Below, one piece after another: positions 1 to 10,372 of a DNA stretch of 64,000 bases. Position 1 is the stretch's first letter. The number at the start of each line of letters is the position of its first letter. The notes under the pieces were generated by a model. It searched no databases, was not told the DNA's origin, and saw only the letters and a program-made list of their open reading frames with translations. This stretch comes from Croceimicrobium sp965279135. GTDB lineage: Bacteria; Bacteroidota; Bacteroidia; Flavobacteriales; Schleiferiaceae. The position numbers and the translations under genes were made by a program. The DNA lies in contig OZ257133.1 of assembly GCA_965279135.1 (NCBI GenBank), forward strand, positions 3,286,001 through 3,350,000, given 5' to 3'.

Positions 1-32
1 GCTAGTTTTCAACCTACGAAACACCAATAGGC

Positions 33-3000
33 ATGGCCGCCCCCCGCATTTGGATACTCACTTTACTACTTAGCCCATTCATGGGTTTTGGGCAGTTGGT
101 GCTAAGTACCAATCCGAGTATTAGCGCGGGTGAAATTGATCTTTGCTTGCCCCAGGATTCCACTATTAATTACCAGGCAAATTATTCAGGCGCCTTCGAT
201 TCCATTGTATGGTCCTTACCTGGGGCCAACCCCAGTACTTTTTCGGGCAGTTTCCCCTTTATTGGCACTTACAATCAGAGAGGTAATTTTGCTTCAAGTG
301 TGATGGTTTACTCCGGAGGGACCGTGATTGCTTCCGACAATTTTACGGTGAACGTTGGGGATAGTATTCCTCAGGCCTCCTTTGCGGCAAGCGGTAATTT
401 GGTGACTTTTAATGGTGACCAGGTCTATACGATCTGCTCGAACAATCCAACCTTCACTTTCTATTTTCAAAACCTTTCCTCTGGTTATGGTTCCTATGAT
501 CTGGATTTTGGCGACGGTTCGCCTGTCCAATCAGGCCAGACCTGGGATACAACCAATCACCTCTATTCTTCGCCGGGACTTTACGACGTCACCTTAACCC
601 TGTACAATGGTGGCTGCGCTCCAGTCTCTGAAACGATTAAAGTGTTTTTTGGATCAACACCTGCAGCACAAATCAGTAGTTCGGGGAACCTTACCGGCAC
701 TTGCATAGACCCATCAATCGGCTCAACAACCCTTAGTTTTAACTTAAGCTCTTTTGCCAATAATCCGCCCGGGACGGTATACAGAGTCTTTTTCAGTAAT
801 GATAGTACGACTCAAACATTTAGTCATCCTCCACCCAGCACTATTAGTCATTCCTTCAGTTCTGCTTCCTGTGGTAATCAGACCCCGACCTATCGCAATT
901 CATTCTTTGTGCGCTTTTCAGCAGAAAACCCATGTGGTCAAAGTGCACCCATATTGGATCCCATAACGCTTTCATCACCGCCAAGTGCCAATTTCACTAT
1001 GCCATTTGATAGCTGCAAAGGGGTAGGTGTACCATTGGTAAATGTCAGTTATCCGGGTGCCAACATTACCTACAGCCCTAGCACAGTAAACCTTGCCAAT
1101 GGTAATGGGGATTATATCTGTGATTCAACCACTAATAGCGTTTGGGAGATTAGTCCACCTAGTTTTACCGTAACCCAGGGTGCTTTAGGCTTTAGAAATA
1201 CTTTATCCGACCCAAATTCCTGGATTCTTGGGACTGACTCCTTGCGGGTGAGCTTTAATCAACCAGGAGTATACACGGTAAAAATGATCATCTCCGGATC
1301 ATCACTTTGCGATATTGATAGTATCACAAAGACCATTTGTATTGATGAGGTCTCTAGCGGAAATTATAGTCTTTCCGATACCAGTCTCTGTTCAGGAGAT
1401 GTATTGGATTTATCTTATCTGGAACCTATTTACACTAGCTGTGATACTACCGACTTAAATTGGCAAATACTGCCGCTAACCGGATGGAGTTTAAACCAGG
1501 GCGGTTTGAGTGACAGTAGTTTAAGCGTGAAGTTTCATCAAGCCGGTCAGTACCAACTTTTGTTTGAGGCCAATAACAATTGTGGGTCTACTTATGATAC
1601 GCTAAACTTTACTGTTGTTGGACAACCTATTGTTAGTCTTCCAAGTGATACCGCCTATTGTGGTTTAACCACGGTAAATATGTTCAATACTTCAAGACCA
1701 ATTAGTGTTGAAGACAGCCTGGGTAGTAGGAGCTATAATTGGCAGATTATTCCAGCCACAGGATGGTCTTATATTTCGGGCACAGATGCCACTTCTTTTC
1801 AGCCTATCATAGACTTTCAATCATTTGGCACTTATCAGCTTGTATTGGCCCTTGATAATGGTTGCTTTGTGGATCGGGATACGATGGAAATCAAGGTTAA
1901 TCCTTTCCCCATTTTGGCGGTCCCCAATGATACAATTCTTTGTGAAGGGGATGATTTCAATTTGAACTTATCCGCTAGTCAGGGTACACCGGTGTACAAC
2001 TTTGCCTGGCAAATCGCTGGTAGTGGAACTTTGGTTCAATCCAATCAAATTCAAATCAACAATCTGAATCAGGATACTCGAGTCCTTGTATTTGTGCTTG
2101 ATCAGGAATCCTGCGCGGATTCGGGTAGTTTTTGGATTCGGGTACCACAAATCAATATTCAGATTAACGGTCAAAGCCCGGTTTGTTACAGCGATAGCAG
2201 CCAGATAAATGCAACGATCAGTGGAGGCAATGGTACTTTAAGCGCCCAGTGGGTAGGGGCAAATACTGTTCATTTATCGGATCCCACTTCTTTAAATCCT
2301 GTAGTGGATTCAGTTGGTATTCCCGGAACCTATGTTTTAGAGGTTACGGATTCTCTAGGTTGTATAAAACGAGATAGCATTTTTATTGATCAGCATCCCT
2401 TTATTACGGTTGAGGCGGGTCCTGATACTCTGGCCTGTGATGCTAACTCGCTGATCGATCTTAATTATGCCGCCAGTCCTCCAGGAGGGATTTGGAGTGG
2501 TTCATTCGTTAGCCCCGGTGGCCTCTTTGATCCTAATGCTTCAGGCCCAGGATCGCATACCGTTTATTATAGCTACACGGATGCCAACTCCTGCAGTGGT
2601 CAGGATAGCGTTACCCTAAGTCTAACTCCTGCACCTATTGCGCTCTTTACCATCACTGATAGTTCGGGCTGCCCGGGTACTGCTTTCACGGCCAACTCTA
2701 ATTCAGATCCTACTCTTGTGCATCAATGGCTAATCAACGACTCCTTGATTGGTACTGCATTAAATACCAGCTTCATCCTAGGCAATAATTCACCGAATCA
2801 GGATGCGCTCTATGAATTGAAACTAGTGGTGGAACGTTCAGGATTAAATTGTAACGATACTCTCTCCCAGATAATCACTATTTATCCTAAACCATTGGCT
2901 TCATTCTCTATCGCGGATTCAGCTTGTGCTGCAGATTCTATTGGTTTAGTCAGTTCTTCTCTATTCAAAGGAGCAAATCTGGATACCCTCATTTGGTTGG

Positions 3001-6000
3001 TTAACCCGGCTGGCCCGGTCATACAGAATCCTAATGCAGCAAATACCCAAATCACTTTTCCCGATAATCAGGGCCTGAGCATTAATACCTATCAGCTCAG
3101 TTTGATTATTCGCAGCGCAGATGGCTGTGGTGATACTCTCAATCAGAGCATTGATGTTTATCCTAGACCGACGGCATCTTTTACCTTACCTACAAATGCC
3201 TGCGGCCCATTTAACCTTCAGGTGAATGACAACTCTTCCGGAACTAACCTTAATTACAATTGGAGTATAAGCCCCGCCGCGCCAGGGAACAACCTCACTA
3301 GTGCCAATCCGGATTTTGATTTGCCCCTATCTCTTTCTGATTCCGTAGTTTATACGGTGACTTTAAACTTAAGTGATGGACGTTCGTGTGGTGATACTGC
3401 AAGCAGAAGGTTTACCGTTTATCCAATGCCCACCGCTGGTTTAAACCTTTCCAATCGCGATAGCTGCGGCCCTTTAAGGGTGCAAATGAGTAATCTTAGT
3501 ATTTCAGGACAATCCGGAATGGATACTTCTTCTATGACCTTCTTATGGAATTTTGGAAATGGTCTAAGCAGTACTTCTTCTGCGCCTGGAGCCGTAACCT
3601 TTCTTAATCCTACCAATACAGACACCACCTATTACATACAACTGATTGCAACAAATGCTTTTGGTTGCAGCGATACTATTATAGATAGTGTGATTGTCCG
3701 GGCAGATCCCAATGCATCCTTAATCACCACCGGTTTTGCGAACTGTGCTCCTTTCACGATTGATTCTACCGTAGTAAGAGCTCTTCAATGGGCGCCCAAT
3801 TCAAGCTATTCCTGGCAAGCATTTGATAGCCAAGGGAATCCCATTGCAGGAACTTCCTTTACAGGACCTAATGCATTTAACTATACCATTCCAATCCCGG
3901 AGGATTCGATATATATCCGTCTAATTGTAAATAGATTTGGTTGTAGGCCGGATACCCTTCAGCAGCTGTATTATACGGTTGAAAGTCCGGTTGCAAACTT
4001 TGGTTTATCCGACACGGCAGCTTGCAGTCCGCTCGCCTTGCAATTAACCGATTCTTCTACCGCGACCATCACTCGCGAATGGTATGTGAATGGCAGCTTT
4101 GTTTCCAGCGCTTTGAATCCCTCCCTCAATTTGGTAAACTCTAATGCTCTTACCGATAGTGTAATTGAAATTCAATTGGTCGCATTAGCTGCCACTGGTT
4201 GCACGGATACTATGACCAGGTTTGTAACGGTTTACGGTGCCCCACAGGCGGACTTCAATGTTAATCTTGCCTGCGAGGGCGATACCATTGACTTCTTCGA
4301 TAATTCAATTAGTCAGGGCACCATCGTTTCCTGGTTATGGGATTTTGGAGATGGGAGTACCGATACCGTGCCTAATCCAAGGCATTTTTACACCAGTACC
4401 GGTCCGAAGATTATTAACCTCACGGTAAGCGATGATAGATCTTGCACCAGCACTTTTACGGATACCATTGGTCTTTATCCCTATCCAGTAGCAGCGATTG
4501 CTAAACAGGGTAATTGCGAGCCTACAAATTGGTGTAAAGATCAGTTAGTTACCCTTCTTGACTCTTCGACCGTAGACTCTTTTGGAATGCCCATCAACCA
4601 ATGGTTCTGGGATGTTGATGAGGATGGAGTTGATGATTATACCACCCAAAACCCACAGCATACCTTTACCACCGCCGGCCCTAAAGAAGTTCGCCTTATT
4701 GTAGAAACCATTTTTGGTTGCCGGGATACTGCCTTTGCCACTTTTAACATCGTGGAATTACCGCAGAGTGATTTTGAATTTGATACTGTTGTAGCCTGTG
4801 GCCCCCACACTGTTAATCTTACCAATACAAGTACCGGAAGGATCGATAGTTTACGCTGGACCGTTTACACTTTAGATACTTCAGGAACCCGGCAAATCAT
4901 GTATAGTGATACACTTGCTAACCCCGGTCAAAGTTTTACGCTTCAATCTGGTTTTCTTGCCGATACGACCTATTACTTTGAGTTGGTAAACTCTAATTGT
5001 TGTGGTTCTGATACGTTTACCAAAACCATCCGTATGACTCCTTATCCGGTGGCTCGCTTTTTACCTTCTAGCCGAACCGGTTGTTCACCCTTGCCCATTA
5101 CTTTCCAAATTGATGGTTTAACTACTGGCGCTCCTGATTATCTGATATTGGATTATGGGGATGGCACCATAGATACCATTTATCCGAATTGGGTGCTTAA
5201 TCAGAACGGAGACAGCCTAAGGATTTTTGGTCAGCCTACGCATACCTACATTAATCCTCTAGCAGGGGATACCATGTACTACCCAAGCTTGAGGGCAGTC
5301 AACGAATGTGGTGATAGTCTTGTAAGGGATTCCATACTGGTACATCCCGGGACGGTACAGGCATTCCTCCAGGCAAGTGCTGTTTCAGGTTGCGAACCGC
5401 TGAGTGTAACCTTTACTGATTTTTCATTCGGTGGAACTACGGTTTCCTGGTGTTTGGACTGGGATACGATAACAGGAACTTGCAATCAGCCGGTTGCCTC
5501 TGGCACTCAGATAAGCACTACTTATCTTAATTCCGGTACTTATGTTGCTGCTCAGTTTGTTGATGATGGATGTAGCTTCGATACGGCTTTTCAGGTAATT
5601 ACGGTGTATCCATCGCCGGCAGCGGCATTCAGTTCCACAAATTTTGTCTGTGAAGGGGATAGTGTGGTCTTTACTGATCAGAGTACTCCCAATGGAGCTT
5701 TCATAAACTCTTATCGCTGGTTCTTTGGTGATGGAGATAGCTCCGCATTCACCAATCCGGTCCATGTTTATGATACCAGTGGAACCATGGAGGTAACGCT
5801 TATCATTAATTCGGGGAATGGATGTCCGGATACGGTAGTCCAGAATATTACCATTTATGATAATCCGGAAGTAGACTTTGGGTTTGAGAATACCTGTTTT
5901 AATCAACAGCCCGTCCAGTTTAGCGACTCAACGACGGTTCTTAGCGGAACGATAATTGGCACCCTCTGGGATTTTGGGGATGGAAATACGGCTACCTCTC

Positions 6001-7226
6001 TAAACCCATTTCACAGCTATGCCAGTCCCGGACTGTATACCGTAAAGCTGATTAAAACCAGCTCCAATGGCTGTGTTGATTCCATGCAGTATAACCTTTC
6101 GGTTTTTGCTGAACCACGAAGCAATTTCAACTATCAGAGATTAAGCGCGGATTCCTGTACAGTTCCTCAAATGATCCAGTTTAATGATCTAAGTACGGAT
6201 GCTCAGGGATGGTATTGGGATTTTGATTTTAGCAATAATCCAGGGCAGAACATTTCTACTGTTTCGAATCCAGTATTCAACTTCACTCAATTTGGTCTCT
6301 ACGATGTGGCCCTTATCACCACAAACCAATTTGGCTGTGCCGACACATTAATTCGAACTATTCCTATTCGTCCGGTTCCCAATGCTGGATTTAGGGTAGA
6401 TAGCCTGATGGGTTGCCAACCTCTAACGGTGCAATTTGAAGACACCAGTGGCTACAATTTTGCCGGTCCGGGGGGTATCACTTCCTGGTTTTGGGATTTT
6501 GGTGATGGAAGTATCTCCACCGCGCAGAATCCGCAACACATTTACCTGGATCAAGGAAGCTTTACTCCCACTTTGGTTGTAACCACAGATGGAGGATGTT
6601 CTGATACTTTGATTGGGACACCAATTACGGTTTATCCAACTCCTTTTGCTGATTTTCAAATGGAGAGGCTTAGCGCGCGTAAAGTCCGGTTCTTGAATAA
6701 TTCTTCGAATATTGATAGCACCACTATCATGATTTGGGATTTTGGCGATGGCAGCGGTTCTTCCACCCTTAATCCAGAACATCTATATCCTTTCGATCTC
6801 ACTAAGGGTGCGCAGCAATTAGAGGTCTGTTTAATCTTGTACAACAGTTTCGGCTGTAGGGATACCCTTTGCCAAGAACTCTTGTTGGAGTCTTTACAGC
6901 TAAATGTGCCTTCAGCACTAGCTCCAGAAGTTCTTACCGGAACCGATGCCAATGTATTTCTTCCTAAGGGTCATGCATTGATAAGTTACCATTTACGAAT
7001 CTTTGATCGTTGGGGTAATCTGGTTTTCGAAAGCACTGCACTGGATGAAGAGGGGAAGCCCATAGAAGCCTGGGATGGTACCCATTATTTGAATGGTACA
7101 CCGCTGCCAATGGGTTCATATACCTGGCGGATCGACGCTACTTTTAATGATGGAACCATTTGGTTGGGCGCGGAAACGAGAACAGGAAGCTTTAAAAACG
7201 TAGGTAGTGTTTCGATTATTCGCTAG
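33..7226 (+). CDS. Giant PKD-repeat surface adhesin, T9SS type B sorting domain
   Basis: A secreted or surface-anchored adhesin-like protein of 2397 residues. A signal peptide is visible at residues 1-21 (hydrophobic core ILTLLLSPFMGF, ending GQ). The body is a chain of Ig/PKD-like modules, many starting after a motif like 'YPxPxAxF' and holding a Cys pair. Clear PKD cores (WDFGDG and variants) lie near residues 157, 1173, 1436, 1706, 1897, 1979, 2153 and 2235. The last 110 residues (about 2290-2397; motifs LRIFDRWGNLVFES and PMGSYTWRIDA) match the gliding-motility-associated (CHU-type, type B) C-terminal domain, which in this phylum directs export by T9SS and retention at the surface. The next gene, a PorP/SprF homologue, overlaps it by 20 bp; that pairing is typical of type B cargo. 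The ligand is unknown. The upstream region is cut by the window edge 32 bp before the ATG, so a full promoter cannot be judged. Confidence 0.9.
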   Translation: MAAPRIWILTLLLSPFMGFGQLVLSTNPSISAGEIDLCLPQDSTINYQANYSGAFDSIVWSLPGANPSTFSGSFPFIGTYNQRGNFASSVMVYSGGTVIASDNFTVNVGDSIPQASFAASGNLVTFNGDQVYTICSNNPTFTFYFQNLSSGYGSYDLDFGDGSPVQSGQTWDTTNHLYSSPGLYDVTLTLYNGGCAPVSETIKVFFGSTPAAQISSSGNLTGTCIDPSIGSTTLSFNLSSFANNPPGTVYRVFFSNDSTTQTFSHPPPSTISHSFSSASCGNQTPTYRNSFFVRFSAENPCGQSAPILDPITLSSPPSANFTMPFDSCKGVGVPLVNVSYPGANITYSPSTVNLANGNGDYICDSTTNSVWEISPPSFTVTQGALGFRNTLSDPNSWILGTDSLRVSFNQPGVYTVKMIISGSSLCDIDSITKTICIDEVSSGNYSLSDTSLCSGDVLDLSYLEPIYTSCDTTDLNWQILPLTGWSLNQGGLSDSSLSVKFHQAGQYQLLFEANNNCGSTYDTLNFTVVGQPIVSLPSDTAYCGLTTVNMFNTSRPISVEDSLGSRSYNWQIIPATGWSYISGTDATSFQPIIDFQSFGTYQLVLALDNGCFVDRDTMEIKVNPFPILAVPNDTILCEGDDFNLNLSASQGTPVYNFAWQIAGSGTLVQSNQIQINNLNQDTRVLVFVLDQESCADSGSFWIRVPQINIQINGQSPVCYSDSSQINATISGGNGTLSAQWVGANTVHLSDPTSLNPVVDSVGIPGTYVLEVTDSLGCIKRDSIFIDQHPFITVEAGPDTLACDANSLIDLNYAASPPGGIWSGSFVSPGGLFDPNASGPGSHTVYYSYTDANSCSGQDSVTLSLTPAPIALFTITDSSGCPGTAFTANSNSDPTLVHQWLINDSLIGTALNTSFILGNNSPNQDALYELKLVVERSGLNCNDTLSQIITIYPKPLASFSIADSACAADSIGLVSSSLFKGANLDTLIWLVNPAGPVIQNPNAANTQITFPDNQGLSINTYQLSLIIRSADGCGDTLNQSIDVYPRPTASFTLPTNACGPFNLQVNDNSSGTNLNYNWSISPAAPGNNLTSANPDFDLPLSLSDSVVYTVTLNLSDGRSCGDTASRRFTVYPMPTAGLNLSNRDSCGPLRVQMSNLSISGQSGMDTSSMTFLWNFGNGLSSTSSAPGAVTFLNPTNTDTTYYIQLIATNAFGCSDTIIDSVIVRADPNASLITTGFANCAPFTIDSTVVRALQWAPNSSYSWQAFDSQGNPIAGTSFTGPNAFNYTIPIPEDSIYIRLIVNRFGCRPDTLQQLYYTVESPVANFGLSDTAACSPLALQLTDSSTATITREWYVNGSFVSSALNPSLNLVNSNALTDSVIEIQLVALAATGCTDTMTRFVTVYGAPQADFNVNLACEGDTIDFFDNSISQGTIVSWLWDFGDGSTDTVPNPRHFYTSTGPKIINLTVSDDRSCTSTFTDTIGLYPYPVAAIAKQGNCEPTNWCKDQLVTLLDSSTVDSFGMPINQWFWDVDEDGVDDYTTQNPQHTFTTAGPKEVRLIVETIFGCRDTAFATFNIVELPQSDFEFDTVVACGPHTVNLTNTSTGRIDSLRWTVYTLDTSGTRQIMYSDTLANPGQSFTLQSGFLADTTYYFELVNSNCCGSDTFTKTIRMTPYPVARFLPSSRTGCSPLPITFQIDGLTTGAPDYLILDYGDGTIDTIYPNWVLNQNGDSLRIFGQPTHTYINPLAGDTMYYPSLRAVNECGDSLVRDSILVHPGTVQAFLQASAVSGCEPLSVTFTDFSFGGTTVSWCLDWDTITGTCNQPVASGTQISTTYLNSGTYVAAQFVDDGCSFDTAFQVITVYPSPAAAFSSTNFVCEGDSVVFTDQSTPNGAFINSYRWFFGDGDSSAFTNPVHVYDTSGTMEVTLIINSGNGCPDTVVQNITIYDNPEVDFGFENTCFNQQPVQFSDSTTVLSGTIIGTLWDFGDGNTATSLNPFHSYASPGLYTVKLIKTSSNGCVDSMQYNLSVFAEPRSNFNYQRLSADSCTVPQMIQFNDLSTDAQGWYWDFDFSNNPGQNISTVSNPVFNFTQFGLYDVALITTNQFGCADTLIRTIPIRPVPNAGFRVDSLMGCQPLTVQFEDTSGYNFAGPGGITSWFWDFGDGSISTAQNPQHIYLDQGSFTPTLVVTTDGGCSDTLIGTPITVYPTPFADFQMERLSARKVRFLNNSSNIDSTTIMIWDFGDGSGSSTLNPEHLYPFDLTKGAQQLEVCLILYNSFGCRDTLCQELLLESLQLNVPSALAPEVLTGTDANVFLPKGHALISYHLRIFDRWGNLVFESTALDEEGKPIEAWDGTHYLNGTPLPMGSYTWRIDATFNDGTIWLGAETRTGSFKNVGSVSIIR

Positions 7227-8298
7227 ACATATCGGCCTACTGTTATTATGCGCCCTTTCTACAAAGGTGGTAGCGCAGGATCCTGTGTTTTCTCAATATT
7301 ATTTAAACCTGAATTATCTAAATCCTGCTTTCGCCGGATACACCAATGATCTGACGGCAAACTTCAATTCACGCATTCAATATTTTGGGGTGCCTGGGGT
7401 AATGGCCAGTAATACGGTCAGTGCCAATATCAGTTGCGAAGAGGAGACCCGTTTGGGTTTAGCAATTCTAGCCAATCACAATGTGGAAGGTCAGGGAATA
7501 TTACAAACCGCTACTTTTTCCGGTCAGGTTTCAGCCAATTTTCCCTTTAGTATCCGTAGAAGACAGCGAACGAATAAGGGATTGTTTTCGGCGGGAATTC
7601 AGTTTGGCGCGGGACAGAAATATCTCTCCTGGCGTAACCTCAGTTTTAGCGATCAATTCTCTCCTTATTTACAGGGAATACAGAATCCAACCGGCATTGC
7701 AGTACAGCAAACCAGCTCGAATGTATTTCTGGATATGGGAGCAGGGCTAAGATCTACCTATGAGTTTGGTTCTGGGCGGAAGCCAAAGTTTATCTCAGCC
7801 GGAGTAGCGGCTTTTCATCTTAATCGACCGGCACAGAGTTTTTTAGAATCTGATCTAAAACTTGAACCAAGGTACTCCATGTATTTCTTCTACTATGTAG
7901 GGAACCCAAGGAAAGGGCGCACCAAGGATTTGCGTTATTTCTCGATTGGCGCCTTGGCAGATTATCAACAGGGACTGCAAACCCATACCCTAAGCATTTT
8001 CAAGGACCTTAATGAGTACATGACAATCGGACTGAGTGTGCGTCGTGAAGATTTGCTATTTCAAAACCGACGAGCGGATGCGGTTATTCCGCATTTTGTT
8101 TTAAAGCTGGACAACTTAAGTTTTGGCATTTCCTATGATTGGACCCTTTCACCATTAGGAGAAGAGAACACCTTTGGATCAGCGGAAATTGGCCTATCCT
8201 GGCGGTTCCCAGGTCGAAACCTTTGTCAGGCTTATCGTAAGCTTTGTGCCGTGAAAGGTTTTGATATGGGGCATGATCTACCCAACTTGTTTTTTTAA
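7207..8298 (+). CDS. PorP/SprF family type IX secretion outer-membrane protein
   Basis: A 363-residue predicted outer-membrane barrel of the PorP/SprF family, proteins that work with T9SS and are thought to bind type B C-terminal domains and hold the cargo at the surface. The signal peptide is residues 1-23 (core HIGLLLLCALS, ending VVAQ). The mature N-terminus DPVFSQYYLNLNYLNPAFAG is the family signature. The start is a GTG inside the last codons of the adhesin gene, a 20-bp overlap; it is the only upstream start giving a full signal peptide. The overlap suggests translational coupling of cargo and partner. It converges on the next minus-strand gene with a 4-bp stop overlap. Family assignment is firm; specificity for the upstream adhesin is inferred from position. 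Confidence 0.9.
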   Translation: MFRLFARHIGLLLLCALSTKVVAQDPVFSQYYLNLNYLNPAFAGYTNDLTANFNSRIQYFGVPGVMASNTVSANISCEEETRLGLAILANHNVEGQGILQTATFSGQVSANFPFSIRRRQRTNKGLFSAGIQFGAGQKYLSWRNLSFSDQFSPYLQGIQNPTGIAVQQTSSNVFLDMGAGLRSTYEFGSGRKPKFISAGVAAFHLNRPAQSFLESDLKLEPRYSMYFFYYVGNPRKGRTKDLRYFSIGALADYQQGLQTHTLSIFKDLNEYMTIGLSVRREDLLFQNRRADAVIPHFVLKLDNLSFGISYDWTLSPLGEENTFGSAEIGLSWRFPGRNLCQAYRKLCAVKGFDMGHDLPNLFF

Positions 8299-10268
8299 AG
8301 TTTTAGGTACTTAAAGGTTTTTTCCTCGGTGTAGATGATGTATAAACCAGGAGGTCCCTTTAAGATTATTGGATTTCTCCCTGGGCCAAGTCTAATCTCC
8401 TGCACTATTTCTCCTTGCAGGTTTCCAATAACTGCCTGAACGGTATCTCTGCCATTCCAGTAAACATCGGCAATTTCGGAGGCAGGATTTGGCAGGACCA
8501 GAAGATCATCTTGAAAGCGTGGAACTGCGATTGAAGTATCTATCAATTCGGTGAGATTATAACAGGGGGAAATGTAATTGCATCCCTCAATACTAATTTC
8601 TACGCGATACTCTCCGGTTTTAGATGGTATAATGGAATCCCGGCTCCCAGCGTATACCAGGCTATCATTGCTACAGTAATACCATCTGTACTCTTGGGCT
8701 CCACTTACACTCGCATTAAGAACACCTTGGTTATTGCTGATGACGAGAGTTCGTTCTTCACACTCTCTCCAAACCTGGATCAAACTTCCTTGATAGGGAT
8801 CGGTACTTCCATATCTGGCGGAGTCGAGTTTTGGATCTAAAACTATTGGAGGTGAGAACTGACTCGTCCAGTAATTGTAAAAAAAGAAGATTCTGTTCCC
8901 CACCATATTTATTCCTCCGAGGCTCACCAAACTGTTTTCGTTTCCTCTTACGAAGGCCCAGTCTAATTTGAGATCGGCATCCAACCTGATAATCCCAAGG
9001 CCGGGACTTACTTTAGCAGGATCATAATAGGTGAGGGTAGTGTCAGGATTCAGATCAAGGCTATCTTCAGTGAATACTAAAAGCAGTAGCCCCCCTTCTT
9101 CCGCTGCTTTTAATCCACTAATAAAGCCCGTGCCAGTGGAAGTGAGATAGCCAAGATTTTCCAGATTGAGCTGTTGATTTAAAGCAAGGATGAAGTTTTG
9201 ACTCTGGTTACTGGTATTGAAGTTTTGATAGAACTCTTTATTGAATCCTACTTGAAAGTTCTGTCTCACAGAACCAATCAAATAGACTTGGCCACTTATC
9301 GGGTCGTAGCTTATATCAGGGGATATGACCCCATTGCTGCTAAAAAGACCTTGATGATCTTTATAGTCAAATGATCCCGCTTTCAGATTTAGAATTAAGC
9401 CAGAGGTGGATTGCCCTCTGTATTCATTTGGAATTGGAAAATCCAATGTATCTGGACCGGGAACCATATCGATCTCATCAAACACGCTGAAAGTCAAAAC
9501 CATTTCTCCATTCTCCTTGAAAAGGAAATCGAAAAGGAATGGATTTGTAGAATTGGAGAATTCAACAGTTTCAATAAAGACTCCGGCGGTATCTAACATT
9601 ATCACTAAATTGTTGATTCCCCCACCATCGTTTGTAGAGGCAATAGGTGATCCCGGATCTGCATCAAAAGAGTTCCCTGAATTTACCCCTAAAGCCAGCT
9701 TGCCATCTGGAGTTTCTCTTAAGATTGGATTTCCAAATATTTCGGTAGACTGATTAAAGCGTTTAGCCCAAAGAAACTTGCCCTTCGTATTGTATTTGAT
9801 CAGATGCAAGTTGCCCTGGCCAATGGAATTCACATTGGCAGCTGGATTATTCTCATCATAGAGGATTCTACCCCCTTGCAGCACGGCTAAATAGATTTCA
9901 TTGTCTCGACTTTGCAACATGCTCAATGAGGTTATTGCTGAAAACTCTTTAACCTCAATTAATTGACTCCATGCCAATTGCCCTGATGAATCAATTTGTT
10001 GGAGGAGATATTGCTCTCGGATGCCGCTGATGAGCCCGTTGGGGTTGAGGGTGGTATGCACAAATCCGCTTTCAAATCTCAAAGCGTGATCACCTTCCCA
10101 CCGACTAAAAAGGGTATAACTCTGATCTGGCCCCACGGTCATTTTGTCCACCGACTCATAGCCAATTCCGGTGATTTCCACCTGTTGATCTACACTTACA
10201 TCTTGGCTTTGCAAAGAGAATTGCAAGCAAAGGAACATGCCAATAAGGGAGGGAAGCAGATTTCGCAT
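8295..10268 (-). CDS. T9SS type A sorting domain-containing secreted protein
   Basis: A 657-residue exported protein of unknown function. The N-terminus carries a signal peptide (LLPSLIGMFLCLQFSLQSQD). The middle (about 40-500) is made of repeated short strand motifs such as 'ILALNQQLNLENLGYL' and 'GIIRLDADLKLDWAF', which look like the blades of a bacterial beta-propeller. A short Ig-like segment follows (about 510-575). Residues about 588-657 form a type A T9SS sorting domain: LLVLPNPAS, then strands ending PPGLYIIY and a terminal FKYLKL. It stands alone, with its own promoter-like element 18-50 bp upstream, and is convergent with the PorP/SprF gene. The substrate or role cannot be read from the sequence. 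Confidence 0.8.
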   Translation of the reverse strand: MRNLLPSLIGMFLCLQFSLQSQDVSVDQQVEITGIGYESVDKMTVGPDQSYTLFSRWEGDHALRFESGFVHTTLNPNGLISGIREQYLLQQIDSSGQLAWSQLIEVKEFSAITSLSMLQSRDNEIYLAVLQGGRILYDENNPAANVNSIGQGNLHLIKYNTKGKFLWAKRFNQSTEIFGNPILRETPDGKLALGVNSGNSFDADPGSPIASTNDGGGINNLVIMLDTAGVFIETVEFSNSTNPFLFDFLFKENGEMVLTFSVFDEIDMVPGPDTLDFPIPNEYRGQSTSGLILNLKAGSFDYKDHQGLFSSNGVISPDISYDPISGQVYLIGSVRQNFQVGFNKEFYQNFNTSNQSQNFILALNQQLNLENLGYLTSTGTGFISGLKAAEEGGLLLLVFTEDSLDLNPDTTLTYYDPAKVSPGLGIIRLDADLKLDWAFVRGNENSLVSLGGINMVGNRIFFFYNYWTSQFSPPIVLDPKLDSARYGSTDPYQGSLIQVWRECEERTLVISNNQGVLNASVSGAQEYRWYYCSNDSLVYAGSRDSIIPSKTGEYRVEISIEGCNYISPCYNLTELIDTSIAVPRFQDDLLVLPNPASEIADVYWNGRDTVQAVIGNLQGEIVQEIRLGPGRNPIILKGPPGLYIIYTEEKTFKYLKL

Positions 10269-10285
10269 GGAATTTAATTTGACCT

Positions 10286-10318
10286 CAAAAGTACCTACTA
10301 ATTAATCAATGAATACAA
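10286..10318 (-). promoter_or_regulatory. Bacteroidota-type promoter for the 8295-10268 gene
   Basis: On the minus strand, TTG (10316-10318), a 22-bp spacer, then TACTTTTG (10286-10293). This matches the phylum consensus TTG-N(17-23)-TAnnTTTG. It lies 17 bp upstream of the start codon, leaving a short leader. Confidence 0.6.
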
Positions 10319-10372
10319 TAGTGTAGGATAGGGATCTCCTACCGCTTGCTGTTTTCTAATTTGATGTTTTGG

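Noticed and set aside
5424..5906. 160-codon antisense frame inside the adhesin gene
   Set aside because: It lies wholly within a strongly supported PKD protein, has no signal, domain or promoter, and is a shadow of the repetitive coding sequence.
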